From positions 62,001-126,000 of the forward strand of contig NZ_BJXB01000003.1 of assembly GCF_007990775.1 (NCBI RefSeq): a DNA stretch of 64,000 nucleotides, in the 5' to 3' direction. Positions 35,519 through 47,300 of the stretch are shown piece by piece. The stretch's first letter is position 1. Each line of letters starts with the position of its first letter. The notes under the pieces are model-generated. The model was given only the letters and a program-made list of their open reading frames with translations, was not told where the DNA came from and searched no databases. The DNA comes from Deinococcus cellulosilyticus NBRC 106333 = KACC 11606 (GTDB lineage: Bacteria > Deinococcota > Deinococci > Deinococcales > Deinococcaceae). Position numbers and translations under genes: made by a program.

Positions 35519-38500
35519 ATGCCTGCTTCCCTGCGAAACCTGATGCTGACCATCCTGAGCCTGCTGGCTCTCGGACAGGCCCAGGCCCAGACCGAAGCGG
35601 GCAGCTCCATTGAGAACCAGCTGAAAACGCAGTACAACGAGAGTTTTCCCGGCAACCCCCGCTCTCAGGGGTTCTCCAGAACGGTGACCACCACCGTTCT
35701 GGGGCTCTGCGCACCCAGAATTCTCCCGGATGGCACCGTGAGCAATCCCGGTCAGGTCATTTCCAGCATTGCTGGAAGCCGCGCCATCCTCAGTTACACC
35801 GTGTTCAACCAGGGCAATGGGGCTTTTTCCCTGCCCCTCTCGGTCAAAGCCCTGGATGGCTGGACCGCCCAGAGCATCAAAATTTTTCATGACCTGCAAA
35901 ACGATGGGGCCATTGACCCCACCGACCCGGAAATCACGGCCATTGACCTGAAAGCCGGTCAATCTGCACGGGTGCTGGTGCAGGTGCAGACCCCCTTCAG
36001 CACCTCAGGCAGTGCCCATTTTGATCTTCAAGCCCTGTGCACAGATGGTCTGGGCACCAAAACCGACAATGGTAACGTGGGCCGGGTGACCCTCACTGCT
36101 GAATCTGCCGTCAAACTGGACAAGCAGATGACCCTCACGGAAGTTCGCAAAGACGACGAGGTGACCGTCAAACTGAAAGTCACCAACACCGGATTTGACG
36201 ACCTGCAGAACGTGCAGGTGATGGATCGCCTCGACCAGGAAGGCCTGCAGGGCATGGCCTACGTGCCCGGGTCTCTGGAAGTGGTCAGCGGTGTGAAGCC
36301 CTTCCCTGGAGCCCTGTATTTTGACAGTGGAAACCAGGCCGTGTCGGTCATCTTTGACCGCATCCCCAGAGCGGGCATCCGTGAAGTGCAGTTCAAACTG
36401 AAAGTCCTTTCTGCTGCCCTGCTGGGAAACCGGGTGAACAGTGCCCAGGTGCAGGCGGCATCCAGCACCGATCCTTCAGTGCTGGTCTCTGCAGATTCCA
36501 GTTTTGCCTTCAAGGTGCTGAACCGCCCCGAAATCTGGCTGGGGCCACTGTCCCAGCCCCAGGCCGCAGAAATGACCGATGCAGACATGCAGCAGGGCAA
36601 AATCACTGCCCAGGGCAAGGAGCTCTGCATGGGGCACACCGTGCTGAACGCCGCCCAGATCAGTGATGTGGTGTCCATTGCCGTGGAATCCATCAACCCT
36701 GATGTGCAGGTGCGTATTCTGTCTGCGCAGGGCACCCCACTTCCTGCAGAAATCCCCCTGGAACCCACCCAGAGCCTGAACTTCCAGACCTGTTACACCA
36801 CGAGCACCCCCACAGAAAGCACCTTCGATGTGGTCTGGAAGGCCACCTCAAAACTGGGGGCCACCCCGAACCGCACCCTGGACCGCATCACCGTGCAGTA
36901 CCCCCCGGAAATCTGGCTCGGTCCACTTTCCCTGCCGAAAGCTGCCGAACTGACCGAGGAAGACACCGTGCATGGTGAAATCCTTGCCCGCAACCTGATG
37001 GAATGTCTGGACCACACCGTGCTGAACGCTGCGGGTGTGACGGACACCGTGACCCTCACCCTGGAAGACATCAACGACACCCCGGTGTTGAACAGCACAG
37101 ATGTGAAGTTTGACTTCTATCAGGGCACCAGCAAACTCACCCTTCCGGTGAAGTTCACCCTTCCTGCTGGGGGCAGTGAGAACTTCCGCATCTGCTACAC
37201 CCGGGTGTCCAGCAAACAGACCCCCTTCAGTGTCCGTGTGGTTGCTGCTTCGGACCGGGGTGGGGTGAACCGCTCTCTGGACAGCCTGAGCCACGCCGTG
37301 CTGGGGCCAGACCAGAAGCTGAACCTGCAGAAATCCCAGTCTGTTGCGGCGGGCACCAAACTGCTCCACGGTGAGGAGTACACCTACACCCTCAGCCTCA
37401 CCAACAAACTGCCCTACACCCTGACCGAACTCCTGGTCACCGACCTGCTGGACCCCAATCTGGATTACATCAGCATGGAAGTGCTGCTGGATGGCACTGT
37501 GCAGCCCGACGTTCAGGTGGTCCGCACCGAACTGAAAGACGAGCAGGGGAAACGCACAGCCACCCGTCTGGAATGGAAGATTCCTGCGCTGGACCCAGAG
37601 CAGATCGCAGAGATCCGCTTCAAAGTGAAAGTGCACCCGGATGCCCGTGATGGTTACGTGCTGGACAATGCCTTCACTGCAGATGCCCTGGAACTCGTTG
37701 CCCCCCTCGAATCGAACCACGTGCAGGTGCTCCTGTGGTCCACCGCCCTGCTGCTCAAGAAAGAAGCCGACAAAAAAGTGGTGGAGTACGGAGATGTCCT
37801 CAACTGGACCCTCACCCTCACCAACCCCGCCAGCACCGTGACCGTGCAGGATGTGATGCTGGAAGACCTGCTGCCCAGAGGACTGGTGTACATCCCTGGC
37901 AGCACCCAGTGGAAGCTGGAAAATGCGGGTGCTGCAAATCAACCCATGCACACCGCTCCAGATCCGGTGCAGCAGGGACAGTTGCTGCGCTGGGGTCAGA
38001 GTGCCCAGTCCACCCTGCCTGCCCTGCCTGCCCAGGCCCGACTGGTCCTCACCTTCAGCACCCGCGTCACCCCCGAAGTGGGCGATGAGATCATCAACGG
38101 GGCCACCGCCATCGGATGCGGCCTGAAAGACCCCAACCTGAACCAGTGCGTGGTGACCGTGGCCTCCAACAGTGGTGGGGTGTCCACCGCCACCGTGCAG
38201 GTGAAGAGCGCCCTGTTCAAAACCCCAGCCCTGCTGGTGGGCCGCGTGTACGTGGACCGGGATGAGGACCGCAAGTATGACCCTGCCATCGATCAGCCCC
38301 TGAAAAACGCCCGGGTGGTGCTCTCGAGTGGCCGCTCCATCACCACCGATGCAGAAGGCAGATACAGTGCAGACGGCATCCAGACCGGCATCTGGGCCCT
38401 GCGTCTGGACCCCTTCAGTGCACCCTACACCCCCGAAGCCATGCCCGAAGACCGGGGCAAACCCGGAAGCCGCAACCTGATGATCGCTGGACTCACCACT

Positions 38501-38830
38501 GTGGATTTCCCCTTGCTCCCCTCCAGTGCCGATGTGCGCACCTTCCGCACCACCCGTCTGCAATACGGTCCGCTGACCGTTCAGAAAACTGTGCACCCCG
38601 CCGGGAATAATGAATACATCGTGACCGTCAAGCTCACCGCCACCCAGGACCTGCCCGACTTCCAGATCACCGACCTTCTCCCGGAAGGTGCGACCCTGCT
38701 GGAAGGGGAAGCCGCACCCCAGTTCGAAGTGCTCTCTCAGGGAGACCACCTGCTGGATTACCGGATTCATTTCGAGGGTGCGTGGTCGGGAGCCCTGACC
38801 GATCCACAGGTGCGCTGGAGGTACCCATGA
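35519..38830 (+). CDS. Secreted protein with DUF11-like repeats and an SdrD-B-like domain
   Basis: A 1103-residue exported protein (signal MPASLRNLMLTILSLLALGQAQA). At least four DUF11-type units are visible (EVTVKLKVTNTGFDDLQNVQ, YTYTLSLTNKLPYTLTELLV, LNWTLTLTNPASTVTVQDVM and YIVTVKLTATQDLPDFQITD). A prealbumin/SdrD-B-like unit sits near residues 905-975 (GRVYVDRDEDRKYDPAIDQP). ATG 35519 has AAGGAG 8 nt upstream; an in-frame ATG at 35312 lies inside the preceding gene. Its stop overlaps the start of the next gene (ATGA), implying coupled synthesis with the beta-barrel protein. A role as an exported partner of that barrel is inference. Confidence 0.82.
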   Translation: MPASLRNLMLTILSLLALGQAQAQTEAGSSIENQLKTQYNESFPGNPRSQGFSRTVTTTVLGLCAPRILPDGTVSNPGQVISSIAGSRAILSYTVFNQGNGAFSLPLSVKALDGWTAQSIKIFHDLQNDGAIDPTDPEITAIDLKAGQSARVLVQVQTPFSTSGSAHFDLQALCTDGLGTKTDNGNVGRVTLTAESAVKLDKQMTLTEVRKDDEVTVKLKVTNTGFDDLQNVQVMDRLDQEGLQGMAYVPGSLEVVSGVKPFPGALYFDSGNQAVSVIFDRIPRAGIREVQFKLKVLSAALLGNRVNSAQVQAASSTDPSVLVSADSSFAFKVLNRPEIWLGPLSQPQAAEMTDADMQQGKITAQGKELCMGHTVLNAAQISDVVSIAVESINPDVQVRILSAQGTPLPAEIPLEPTQSLNFQTCYTTSTPTESTFDVVWKATSKLGATPNRTLDRITVQYPPEIWLGPLSLPKAAELTEEDTVHGEILARNLMECLDHTVLNAAGVTDTVTLTLEDINDTPVLNSTDVKFDFYQGTSKLTLPVKFTLPAGGSENFRICYTRVSSKQTPFSVRVVAASDRGGVNRSLDSLSHAVLGPDQKLNLQKSQSVAAGTKLLHGEEYTYTLSLTNKLPYTLTELLVTDLLDPNLDYISMEVLLDGTVQPDVQVVRTELKDEQGKRTATRLEWKIPALDPEQIAEIRFKVKVHPDARDGYVLDNAFTADALELVAPLESNHVQVLLWSTALLLKKEADKKVVEYGDVLNWTLTLTNPASTVTVQDVMLEDLLPRGLVYIPGSTQWKLENAGAANQPMHTAPDPVQQGQLLRWGQSAQSTLPALPAQARLVLTFSTRVTPEVGDEIINGATAIGCGLKDPNLNQCVVTVASNSGGVSTATVQVKSALFKTPALLVGRVYVDRDEDRKYDPAIDQPLKNARVVLSSGRSITTDAEGRYSADGIQTGIWALRLDPFSAPYTPEAMPEDRGKPGSRNLMIAGLTTVDFPLLPSSADVRTFRTTRLQYGPLTVQKTVHPAGNNEYIVTVKLTATQDLPDFQITDLLPEGATLLEGEAAPQFEVLSQGDHLLDYRIHFEGAWSGALTDPQVRWRYP

Positions 38831-41800
38831 AACGCCTGCTCACCCTCTTCCTGATGCTCGGGGCCACCCAGGCCCTGGCCCAGAACACCGCCACCACCCT
38901 TCCCATCACCAGTGTGGGAAATGGCCTGAAATGGGAAGCCAGAGAAGAACAGCTGATCGTCCGGGTGCTGCAGAAAGGCCCTGTGCGCCTGCAGCTGTAT
39001 GGGGCCAGCTTCGACTCCGAAGATTACCGCAGCAAGACCTACTTCGGGGATGAACGCTACGACCTGAATGCCGTGACGTCCATCTTCACCCTGACCGACA
39101 GCACTGGACGGGTCCTCAAGCAGCAGGTGTACGCCGGGGGCAAGCAAAACTGGTCCACCTTCTACCAGCAGGACCTGCAGCCCGGAGATTACCTGCTCAC
39201 TGTGACCACCAGTGGGTACGGCAAGAACACCTTCCAGGTGAAGGCCGACAGTGCCAACGCCCAGGTGATTGTGAAAGGGGCCAGCCTGAACGTGCGCGGT
39301 CAGGCCTGGATTCCTGTGATGACCCTGGAACTGCTGCCCCCTCTGCAGGATGAAGTCAGCCTGCGCCTGTACGATGGGGACGGCCTCATGGAGATGGACG
39401 CCCAGATCATGACCCCCTCGGGTCGGGTGTTGCCCCTCAAGATTTCTGGAGACCTGCAGTGGGCAGACACCCCCCTCCCCAGAGAGGCCGGAAAATACGT
39501 GGTGTACGCCCGGCAGTCTCCGGAGGCAAAGCAGTTTTCCAACACCGTGCGTTTCGAACTGCTCCAGCGCAGCACGGAGAAACCTGCTCCCGTTCAGGAG
39601 ACTCCGAAACCTGTTCTTCCAGAGCCCACCCCTCCTGCTCCCCAGGAACCCGTGGTGGAGGTGCCGGAAAAAACCGTGCCTGTCCAGCCTCCGGTGGAAG
39701 AGCCGCAACCTGTGGTGGTCACCCCTCCAGTGGCCCCTCAGCCTGTGGTGATTCCTGCCCCCCAGCCTTTTGTGATTGCCCGCAGCGAACCCGACCAGAA
39801 ACAGGTGGGTCGCCTGCAGATCGAATCCGTGCTGGTGCTTCCCGATGAGGTGCAGCCCTTTTCCAGTCAGGTGAAAGTGGGCGATACCACCTTGCAGGTC
39901 AACAGGGGCAGCTTCGATGATGAATTCCCGGCCCAGAATTATGGCGTGCAGGCGGTCAGAATTCCGGGAACCACGGTCAATGCCCCTGCCAGTGTTTCCG
40001 TGCCCAACCAGGGCATCGGCAAGATCCGCGTTGAATACCGCCCTGAGGTCAGCCTGCGTCTGGTCGCAGACCGCGAGGTTCTGACTGAAGGTGAGGTGGT
40101 GGAGTTCACCGTGACAGGCAGCACCCAGTTCGGGGAGTACATCCCCGCAGAACTGGCCCTGATGCTGCCCGAAGGGTTTGAAGCCCTGGACCCCACCGAG
40201 TACACCTCACCCATCCGGGCAGGGGAGGGGGCCACCCTGGTGGTGCGTGCCCGCGCGGTGAAAGCTGGCACCTATGCTGTTCCGGCAACACTTGCCCCCT
40301 GGGAGAAGAAAAGCGCGGTGAACATCACCGTGATCCGCCCTGCGGAGTTGACCCTCAGCAAGACGGCCAGTGTGAAAGAAGCCGCTCCGGGCTCCACCGT
40401 GACCTACACCGTGACGGTCAGCAACGCCGGAGACGCCCCTGCGAAGAACATTCAATTGAAAGACGTGCTGCCTGTGGGCCTTTCTGGAAACAGTCTGGAA
40501 GAGACTTTTGATCTTGCAGGAGGCGAGCAGAAGACCTTCACCTATGACGCACAGGTCAATGTGGGTGCGCCTGAATGGATCACCAACACCGTGCAGCTCA
40601 GCGGTGCAGGTCTGGAAAAAACCCTGGTTTCCAAAAGTGACCTGCATGTGGCAAGGCTGCTCTTGCAGCGGTCCGCCCTCACCACCCCCAGCATTCCCGG
40701 TGAGGATCAGGAGGTGGTGCTGCAGCTCACCAACCCCTCCACCCTGCCTTTGCCTTTCACCCTCACAGACGACAGCACGGGCCTCCTGAGACCGGACAAC
40801 GATGCCCGATTCTCGGGGTACCTGCAGCCTGGTGAGAGCCGCCGCTTCACCTACCAGGCCACCACCACCTTCGGGATTCAGCAGAAGGCTGTCCTCAAAG
40901 CGGTCCTTGAGAGCAACGGTGAGAAGCAGATTGCAGAAACCCCTTTCGAGCGGGTGCTGTTCTCCCTGAGCAAAACCGTGGATCAGCCGCGCACCGTGGT
41001 GGGTCGCCCGGTGAATTACACCATCACCCTCAAAAACCCCCTGAAGCGCGAGGTGGATGTCAAACTCTCCGGCAAGCACGATTCCGGTCTGGACATCGCC
41101 AGCGGAGAAAATGCCCTGCTCAGCTTCCAGCCACTTGAGGAAAAAGTGCTCGAAGTCTCTGCCCAGACAAAGCTGGTCGGAATCTTCGAGAACGTCGTGC
41201 AGCTCAGCAAGAACGGTGAGGCCATCTCCAACCCTGCTGTGGCGAAGGTGGAGGTCCTGCCCGAGTTGCTGCCCTTACGGGAATCCATCATCACCATTCC
41301 CTTCACCCAGAAGAGCCATGCTGGAACACTGGTCTTTGCCCAGGCCCTGCTCGAAGGGGCCACCTACGTCACGGGCAGCAGTGCCCTGAACGGGGAATCC
41401 CTGCCTGATCCCATGATCAGCGAGAAGGGCGTGATGTACTGGACGGTGCCCGCCTCGGTTTCGGGCAGCATCACCTACCGCCTGAGCCACACCACAGCCC
41501 TCAAAGACGTGCCTGCTCCCGGTCTGCTGGCGATCTACCCCAATGGCAGGCAGGAAGTGCTCTCTGGTGCGGTCAAATACGAGGATTACCTCGCTGCTGG
41601 AAAAGTGCAGGGCACCCAGACCAACGCAGGCCACATCAAACAGCCCCTCAGTGGCACGGTGGTCCGACAGCGGGACAGCATCAGCGTGGTGGTGGAAGGC
41701 ACCGCCGACGAGGAACTGGTCCTGACGGTCAACGGTCAGCCGGTGGCAGCAGAACTGCTGGGCAAACGGGTGCTGGACCGGGGCAACAACCAGCAGCGTC

Positions 41801-44316
41801 TGGAGTACTCCGCCGTGCCCCTTCAGGTGGGTGTGAACATCCTGCAGGTCGGAGAAGAACAGATTCAGGTGATCCGTCCGGGCATTGCCCGCAACCTGCG
41901 TGTCACCCCCTTGCAGATCTACGCCGATGGCACCAACCCGATCCGCTTCAAGGTGGAAGTGGTGGATGAGGCGGGCGTTCCCACCGGAGAGGGCAACGTC
42001 ACCCTGGAGGTGTCCAGCAGTGAAGTGGTGACGAAAGACAACGACCCCCTGATTGCGGGCTATCAGGTGTACCTGCAGGACGGAGCGGCCTACCTGGAGT
42101 TCCGCCCCCAGACCACCCCGCAGGACATCAGCCTGAACCTCAGCTATGGCAGCATTCGGTACAGTGGGAACTTCCGTCCACAGTTCACCCAGCGTCGCCT
42201 TGCCATTGGGCAGGCCAGCGTCGGGGTCAGCTTCTCCACAGGACTCGTGCAACTGCTGGGCCGGGCCTATTACGAAGGCCCCCTGTGGGAAGGGAAACTC
42301 TACATTGCTGCAGCCAGCGATGGCCTGACCCCCCTGCCAGACACCGCCCAGAACCAGGCGTTTCCCATCCGGGGCGACAACAGCACCAGTGAGCAGCAAC
42401 TCTTCGGGATGGACCCGGTGGCTTTTGTCTATGACCATCCCAGCTTTGAAGTGGCCTACCGCCAGGGCAAGGTGCCCGTGGATTTTGTGGCCGTCCCCAG
42501 CAACAACACTACACTGACCGCGAGCACCAAAGGGAACAGCAGGTTCTCTGCGTTTGCTGCACTGGTCCCGGTGGCGCAGTTCACCACCGAAACCTTCCCC
42601 ATGCTGGACCGGGGTTCCCGTTTCTTCCGCTTCGCCCAGATGTCTGTGCTGCCCGACAGCGAGCAGGTGACCCTGATCCGCACCGACCTGAAGAGCGGAG
42701 TGCAGGACCGCCAGGTGCTTGCAAAGTCCAGCTACCTGATGGAATACAACTACGGCTACCTGATCCTCAGCGATCTGGTGCTGCCCACCGACCTCGGGGA
42801 CCTGGACACCCGTCACAGCCTCGAAGTGCGCTACCGCACGGCCACTGCTCCCAGTGAACGCCAGTTGCAGTGGGGTGCCCAGTACAGCCTGACGGACGGA
42901 AACCTGAAGGCCACCGCAGGTGTGGTGAACGTGGGCAACCACTACACCATCGGGGCAACGGCCAGTTACAGCGACAGAATCTGGACGGTGGGCGCTTCTG
43001 CCCTCACCGATCTGGAAGGCTACAAGTGGGACGCCAGTGCCTCCTACAAATCAGAGGACTTCACCGCCACTGCAAAAAGCGGTTTCCAGAGCGCAACCTA
43101 CCAGGGCCTGGGAGGCACACAGGAGGGCTTTTATGCCCAGGTGGGCGTCAGCAAGACTTTTGATCGCAACTGGGGTGTGAGTGCCGGAGCAGATTACACG
43201 GTGCGCTCAGGGCAGGAAAACCTGAGCGTGCAGGCCGCTGCCACCTACAAAGCAGATGCCTTCAACGCCTCTGTGGGTGTGCGCCAGCTTTTTGGCACCC
43301 AGAACAGCACCTTCATGGAGGCCGGACTGGGCTACGACACCCGCCCTTTCAGTGTGAACCTCAAGCACGCCCAGAACCTGCAGGATTCCAGCCAGTCCGT
43401 GACCTCCCTGAAAGCCCGCTACCAGATTCAGGACAATGTGGCTTTTGTGGCCACCGACGAATACACCTGGAATGGGAACAACAAAGCTGCGGTGGGTCTG
43501 GAAACCCGCAGCGACAGCACCAACCTGTCGGTGTACTACGACCTGCCCACCGCTTCTGGCGATGGAAACCGTGCAAGGCTCAGTGCCGACACCAAACTGC
43601 CCCTCTCTGCCAGCTGGTCTGTGGACCTCAAAGGTGGAATGGACCGCAACTTCAACAGCGGAACCAACAACTACGTGTTCGGGACCACCTTCCGCTACCA
43701 GGGAGAGGGACTGGTGGGCAGCCTGGGCACCGATCTGGGCCTGAACAGCAAAGGGGAACTCTCCGTGCTGGTCAAGACGGGCCTCACCGCCAGTGTCAGC
43801 AATGTGCTCACCCTCTCTGCCGACTACCAGCAGAAATTCGGAGCGGAAGCAGGCAAGCAGGCCAGTGTGGGCTTTGCAGCCCGTGCAGCCCAGTGGAACG
43901 CTCTGGGCTACCTGAAGTACGCCGATGGCTCCATGGGAGGAAATGCCCCTGCACTCACCGCACGGGTTGCAGGCAGCTATTTCCTGCCTGACTGGCAACT
44001 GCGCGCAGGACTGGACCTCAAGTACCCCCTCATGGACCCCGAGGGTTTCACCTACCAGGTGTACGCCGGGGGCACCTATTACTTCACCGATGCTTTCGGT
44101 ATTGGAGCCAACGTGCGGATGCTTTCCACCCCTGCGGTGAACAGCTACACCTATGGGTTTGGGCTGGAAGCCTCTCTGCGCATGCTGGAAGGCCTGTGGC
44201 TGACCGGAGGGTACAACTTCAAAGGGCTGGACAGCGCACCCAACATTGAAGCGAGAAGCGGGTTCTACGTGAGGCTCGACTTCCTGCTGGACGAAATGAC
44301 TTTCGGAGGAGAATAA
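38827..44316 (+). CDS. Giant exported protein with proline-rich linker and C-terminal outer-membrane-type beta-barrel
   Basis: An 1829-residue protein with signal peptide MKRLLTLFLMLGATQALAQ. Residues about 30-245 are beta-rich, residues about 249-316 a Pro/Glu/Val-rich linker, residues about 340-900 DUF11-like units (STVTYTVTVSNAGDAPAKNI), and residues about 1350-1829 a run of alternating amphipathic strands rich in aromatic ends that looks like a 20-plus-strand beta-barrel, finishing FYVRLDFLLDEMTFGGE. A barrel at the C-terminus with long N-terminal extracytoplasmic domains suggests an outer-membrane anchor or translocator. The ATGA overlap with the gene before and a 1-nt gap after indicate tight operon structure. 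The family is not one I can name. Confidence 0.8.
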   Translation: MKRLLTLFLMLGATQALAQNTATTLPITSVGNGLKWEAREEQLIVRVLQKGPVRLQLYGASFDSEDYRSKTYFGDERYDLNAVTSIFTLTDSTGRVLKQQVYAGGKQNWSTFYQQDLQPGDYLLTVTTSGYGKNTFQVKADSANAQVIVKGASLNVRGQAWIPVMTLELLPPLQDEVSLRLYDGDGLMEMDAQIMTPSGRVLPLKISGDLQWADTPLPREAGKYVVYARQSPEAKQFSNTVRFELLQRSTEKPAPVQETPKPVLPEPTPPAPQEPVVEVPEKTVPVQPPVEEPQPVVVTPPVAPQPVVIPAPQPFVIARSEPDQKQVGRLQIESVLVLPDEVQPFSSQVKVGDTTLQVNRGSFDDEFPAQNYGVQAVRIPGTTVNAPASVSVPNQGIGKIRVEYRPEVSLRLVADREVLTEGEVVEFTVTGSTQFGEYIPAELALMLPEGFEALDPTEYTSPIRAGEGATLVVRARAVKAGTYAVPATLAPWEKKSAVNITVIRPAELTLSKTASVKEAAPGSTVTYTVTVSNAGDAPAKNIQLKDVLPVGLSGNSLEETFDLAGGEQKTFTYDAQVNVGAPEWITNTVQLSGAGLEKTLVSKSDLHVARLLLQRSALTTPSIPGEDQEVVLQLTNPSTLPLPFTLTDDSTGLLRPDNDARFSGYLQPGESRRFTYQATTTFGIQQKAVLKAVLESNGEKQIAETPFERVLFSLSKTVDQPRTVVGRPVNYTITLKNPLKREVDVKLSGKHDSGLDIASGENALLSFQPLEEKVLEVSAQTKLVGIFENVVQLSKNGEAISNPAVAKVEVLPELLPLRESIITIPFTQKSHAGTLVFAQALLEGATYVTGSSALNGESLPDPMISEKGVMYWTVPASVSGSITYRLSHTTALKDVPAPGLLAIYPNGRQEVLSGAVKYEDYLAAGKVQGTQTNAGHIKQPLSGTVVRQRDSISVVVEGTADEELVLTVNGQPVAAELLGKRVLDRGNNQQRLEYSAVPLQVGVNILQVGEEQIQVIRPGIARNLRVTPLQIYADGTNPIRFKVEVVDEAGVPTGEGNVTLEVSSSEVVTKDNDPLIAGYQVYLQDGAAYLEFRPQTTPQDISLNLSYGSIRYSGNFRPQFTQRRLAIGQASVGVSFSTGLVQLLGRAYYEGPLWEGKLYIAAASDGLTPLPDTAQNQAFPIRGDNSTSEQQLFGMDPVAFVYDHPSFEVAYRQGKVPVDFVAVPSNNTTLTASTKGNSRFSAFAALVPVAQFTTETFPMLDRGSRFFRFAQMSVLPDSEQVTLIRTDLKSGVQDRQVLAKSSYLMEYNYGYLILSDLVLPTDLGDLDTRHSLEVRYRTATAPSERQLQWGAQYSLTDGNLKATAGVVNVGNHYTIGATASYSDRIWTVGASALTDLEGYKWDASASYKSEDFTATAKSGFQSATYQGLGGTQEGFYAQVGVSKTFDRNWGVSAGADYTVRSGQENLSVQAAATYKADAFNASVGVRQLFGTQNSTFMEAGLGYDTRPFSVNLKHAQNLQDSSQSVTSLKARYQIQDNVAFVATDEYTWNGNNKAAVGLETRSDSTNLSVYYDLPTASGDGNRARLSADTKLPLSASWSVDLKGGMDRNFNSGTNNYVFGTTFRYQGEGLVGSLGTDLGLNSKGELSVLVKTGLTASVSNVLTLSADYQQKFGAEAGKQASVGFAARAAQWNALGYLKYADGSMGGNAPALTARVAGSYFLPDWQLRAGLDLKYPLMDPEGFTYQVYAGGTYYFTDAFGIGANVRMLSTPAVNSYTYGFGLEASLRMLEGLWLTGGYNFKGLDSAPNIEARSGFYVRLDFLLDEMTFGGE

Positions 44317-44317
44317 A

Positions 44318-47300
44318 ATGTTTTGCACTGCATCTTCAGGTTTGAACCGTGCAGGAAGGGGGCGTATTGCTGGCATCTGGCAGTCCCTCCTGAAATGCCT
44401 GCTGCTCCTCCTGTTTGTGGGGTCTGCTGCACAGGCCCAGACCACCACCCTGAAAATCACCCCCATCACCTGGGACATCATCGGTCTGGACTCCAACAAC
44501 GTGAACACTGGCCCCAACGTCTTTGTGGTGGGGGCACGGGTCTGCAACATTGGCAGCAGCACCGCCACCAATGTGACTGCGCAGTTCCTCAAGACCGGGA
44601 CCAACAACCCCTACATCAACCTGCAGGACCTGGACAGTTACAGTGTGGCCTCCCTGCCTGCCGGGGTCGATCCCAACCCCACCGGCAGAAAAACCTACAT
44701 GTACCCCAACCCCACCCAGACCAGCATTCCTGCCAACTGTTTTGATTTTTACTTCAACGGGGTGATCACCCGCACCACAGATGCGTACACCACCAAGCAG
44801 GATTACATCATCCGGGCCACGGCCACCAATGCCAGCACCGTGCAGACCCCCTCTGGACGTGCCCTTTACATCGAGAAACTGGTGTCCCAGAACCGCAACT
44901 CGGTCAAAAGCCTCACGGGTTCCACCACGGTTGAGGTGGGCAAAACCTACCAGTACACCCTGGTGGTGGACACGGCCACAGGCGGGTACGAGCAGATTGA
45001 GCACTTCCCCAACTTTCCCAACAACCAGTTCCAGATCCTGAAAATCGAAACCTCTTACGATGAGCCTCCAAATCAGAAAAACCAGATCGCCTGGGGGGAC
45101 GCCTGCGGCTGGAATTACGTTTACGATTACAGCAAGAGCAACCCCAACCAGAGCTTTTGCGGACCTGTTTCTGGCTACAACATCACTGGAGGCAAAGCCG
45201 GGGGGAACCCCATCACCACGGTTTACACCGTCAGGATTCTGGGTCCCGGGAACGGGGCCATCAACAACCTGATCTACGATTTCTCGGGCAGCAGTTACCA
45301 CTACAACAGCGATTACAACACCGGTGGAACCATGAATTTCACCTCGGTGTTTCCCCCCAACCTGACCGTGACCAAGAGCACCAGCACCCCGGTGGTTGCC
45401 CGGATCAGTGGGGCCACCGCCAGTTACAGCATCACAGTCTCCAACGCTGCCACCGACAGTGGCACCGCCACCAGTGTGGTGATCAGTGACCCGCTTCCCA
45501 CGGGGTTCACCTATGCGTCAACAGGCACGGTGGTGCTGTCTGGTGGAGCCACCCGCACCACCACCAGCAACCCCACTTCGGGCAGCACCACGCCCAGCTG
45601 GGGAAGCTTCACCCTGCCTGCTGGAGCCAGTGTCACCATTCCTTTCACGGTGAATGTCTCGACCAGTGCAGCACTCACCACCCACCAGAACGGGGTGACT
45701 GCCACTTACACCAGTCCGGACGGCACCACCGGCAACCAGAGGACCTACAATTCAGCGAGCAGCACTGCTGAAGATGTGACCCTGATCAATCCTTTCGATT
45801 TCGGTGATGCCCCCACCGCCAGTCCTTACAACTACGGAAGTGCCAGCCATCTCGTTGGTGGAGGGTACCTGGGTCTCGGGGTGGACACCGAGTCGGCCAA
45901 CCAGCCCACCACGGCAGCCAATGGGGACGACCTGAACGGCACCGATGACGAAGATGGCGTGACCCTCAACCCTGCTCTGGGGAGCAATTACAGCACAGTG
46001 GCCCTGGCGGGCAGCAGCAACGTGATGTCTGTGGTGGCCTCTGCATCAGGGTTTGTGAATGCCTGGATCGACCTCAACCTGGACGGGGATTTTCTGGATG
46101 CCGGGGAGCAGGTCCTCACCAACCAGGCCGTGGTTGCAGGAAGCAACAGCCTGAACTTCACCCTGGGCAATGCTGTGCGGCACGGGGTCAGTTACCTGCG
46201 GGTGCGTTACACCACCAGTGCTGTGGGCTCTCCATCACCCGTCGGGCAATTGAACAGCGGTGAAGTGGAGGATCACCAGATCAACCTGGCCGTTCCGATG
46301 CCTTCTGGTCAGTGTGGGGTGGGCCTCGACAATGGAGGGTTTGAGTCCCTCTCGGTGCCCCTGAGCACCTACATCATCACCGAAAAAACCAATGTGCCGG
46401 GCTGGAACACCACCGCCACCGACAACCAGATCGAAATCTGGAAGTCTGGATTCAATGGGGTGCCTGCTTTCGCAGGAGGCCAGTTTGCAGAACTGAACGC
46501 CAACATGGTCTCCTCGCTGTACCAGGATGTGGTGACCGTACCCGGGCAGGTGGTCCGCTGGACTTTCGCCCACCGGGGCCGCCTCGGGACCGACACCCTG
46601 CGCCTCAGGGTGGGCGCTCCCACCACCAGCATTGCTTCCATGACCCTGCTGCAGACGGCCTCCGATGGCACCAGTGGATGGGGATTCTACACCGGAAGTT
46701 ACACCGTTCCTGCCGGACAGTTTGTCACCCGCTTTGCCTTCGAGTCGGTTTCTGCCTCTGGAGGAGACCCCACCTTCGGAAACTTCCTGGATGCCGTCTC
46801 CTTCGCTGCCCCCTGCAATTTCTCAGGCACCATTTTTGAGGACTACAACTATGGGGGAGGGGCAGGGCGCAACTTCAACAGCGGTCAGGGCATGGCCGGA
46901 GTGCCTGCCAGAGTGGAACTGTACAACGCAAATGGCAATTACATGCTCAGCACCACCGCAAGCAGCACCGGAGCGTACAGCTTTGATTTCTCCCTGCTGG
47001 GGACCCATTACATCCGTGTGGTGAACAGCACGGTGCAATCCAGCCGCAGTGGGTACACCAGCAGCCTGATTCCAGTGCAGACCTACCGTTCTGTGTACAC
47101 CTCGGGAAGCGTCACGGGCGTTTCAAACGAGGTGGGGGGCCGGGCACCCGCTTCTGTGGATGCGGCTTCTGGAGCATCCGGTGCAGTGCTGGACACCACC
47201 GCCTTCACCCTTTCCAGTGGAGGGCAGGTCCAGACGGTCAGCCCCATTGATGTGATCCAGACCTCGGTGAACGTCACGGGCGTGAACTTCGGCTTCAACT

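Noticed and set aside
41275..42942. Long minus-strand open frames within the 1829-residue gene
   Set aside because: Shadow frames of a C-rich biased gene; no Shine-Dalgarno and low-complexity products.
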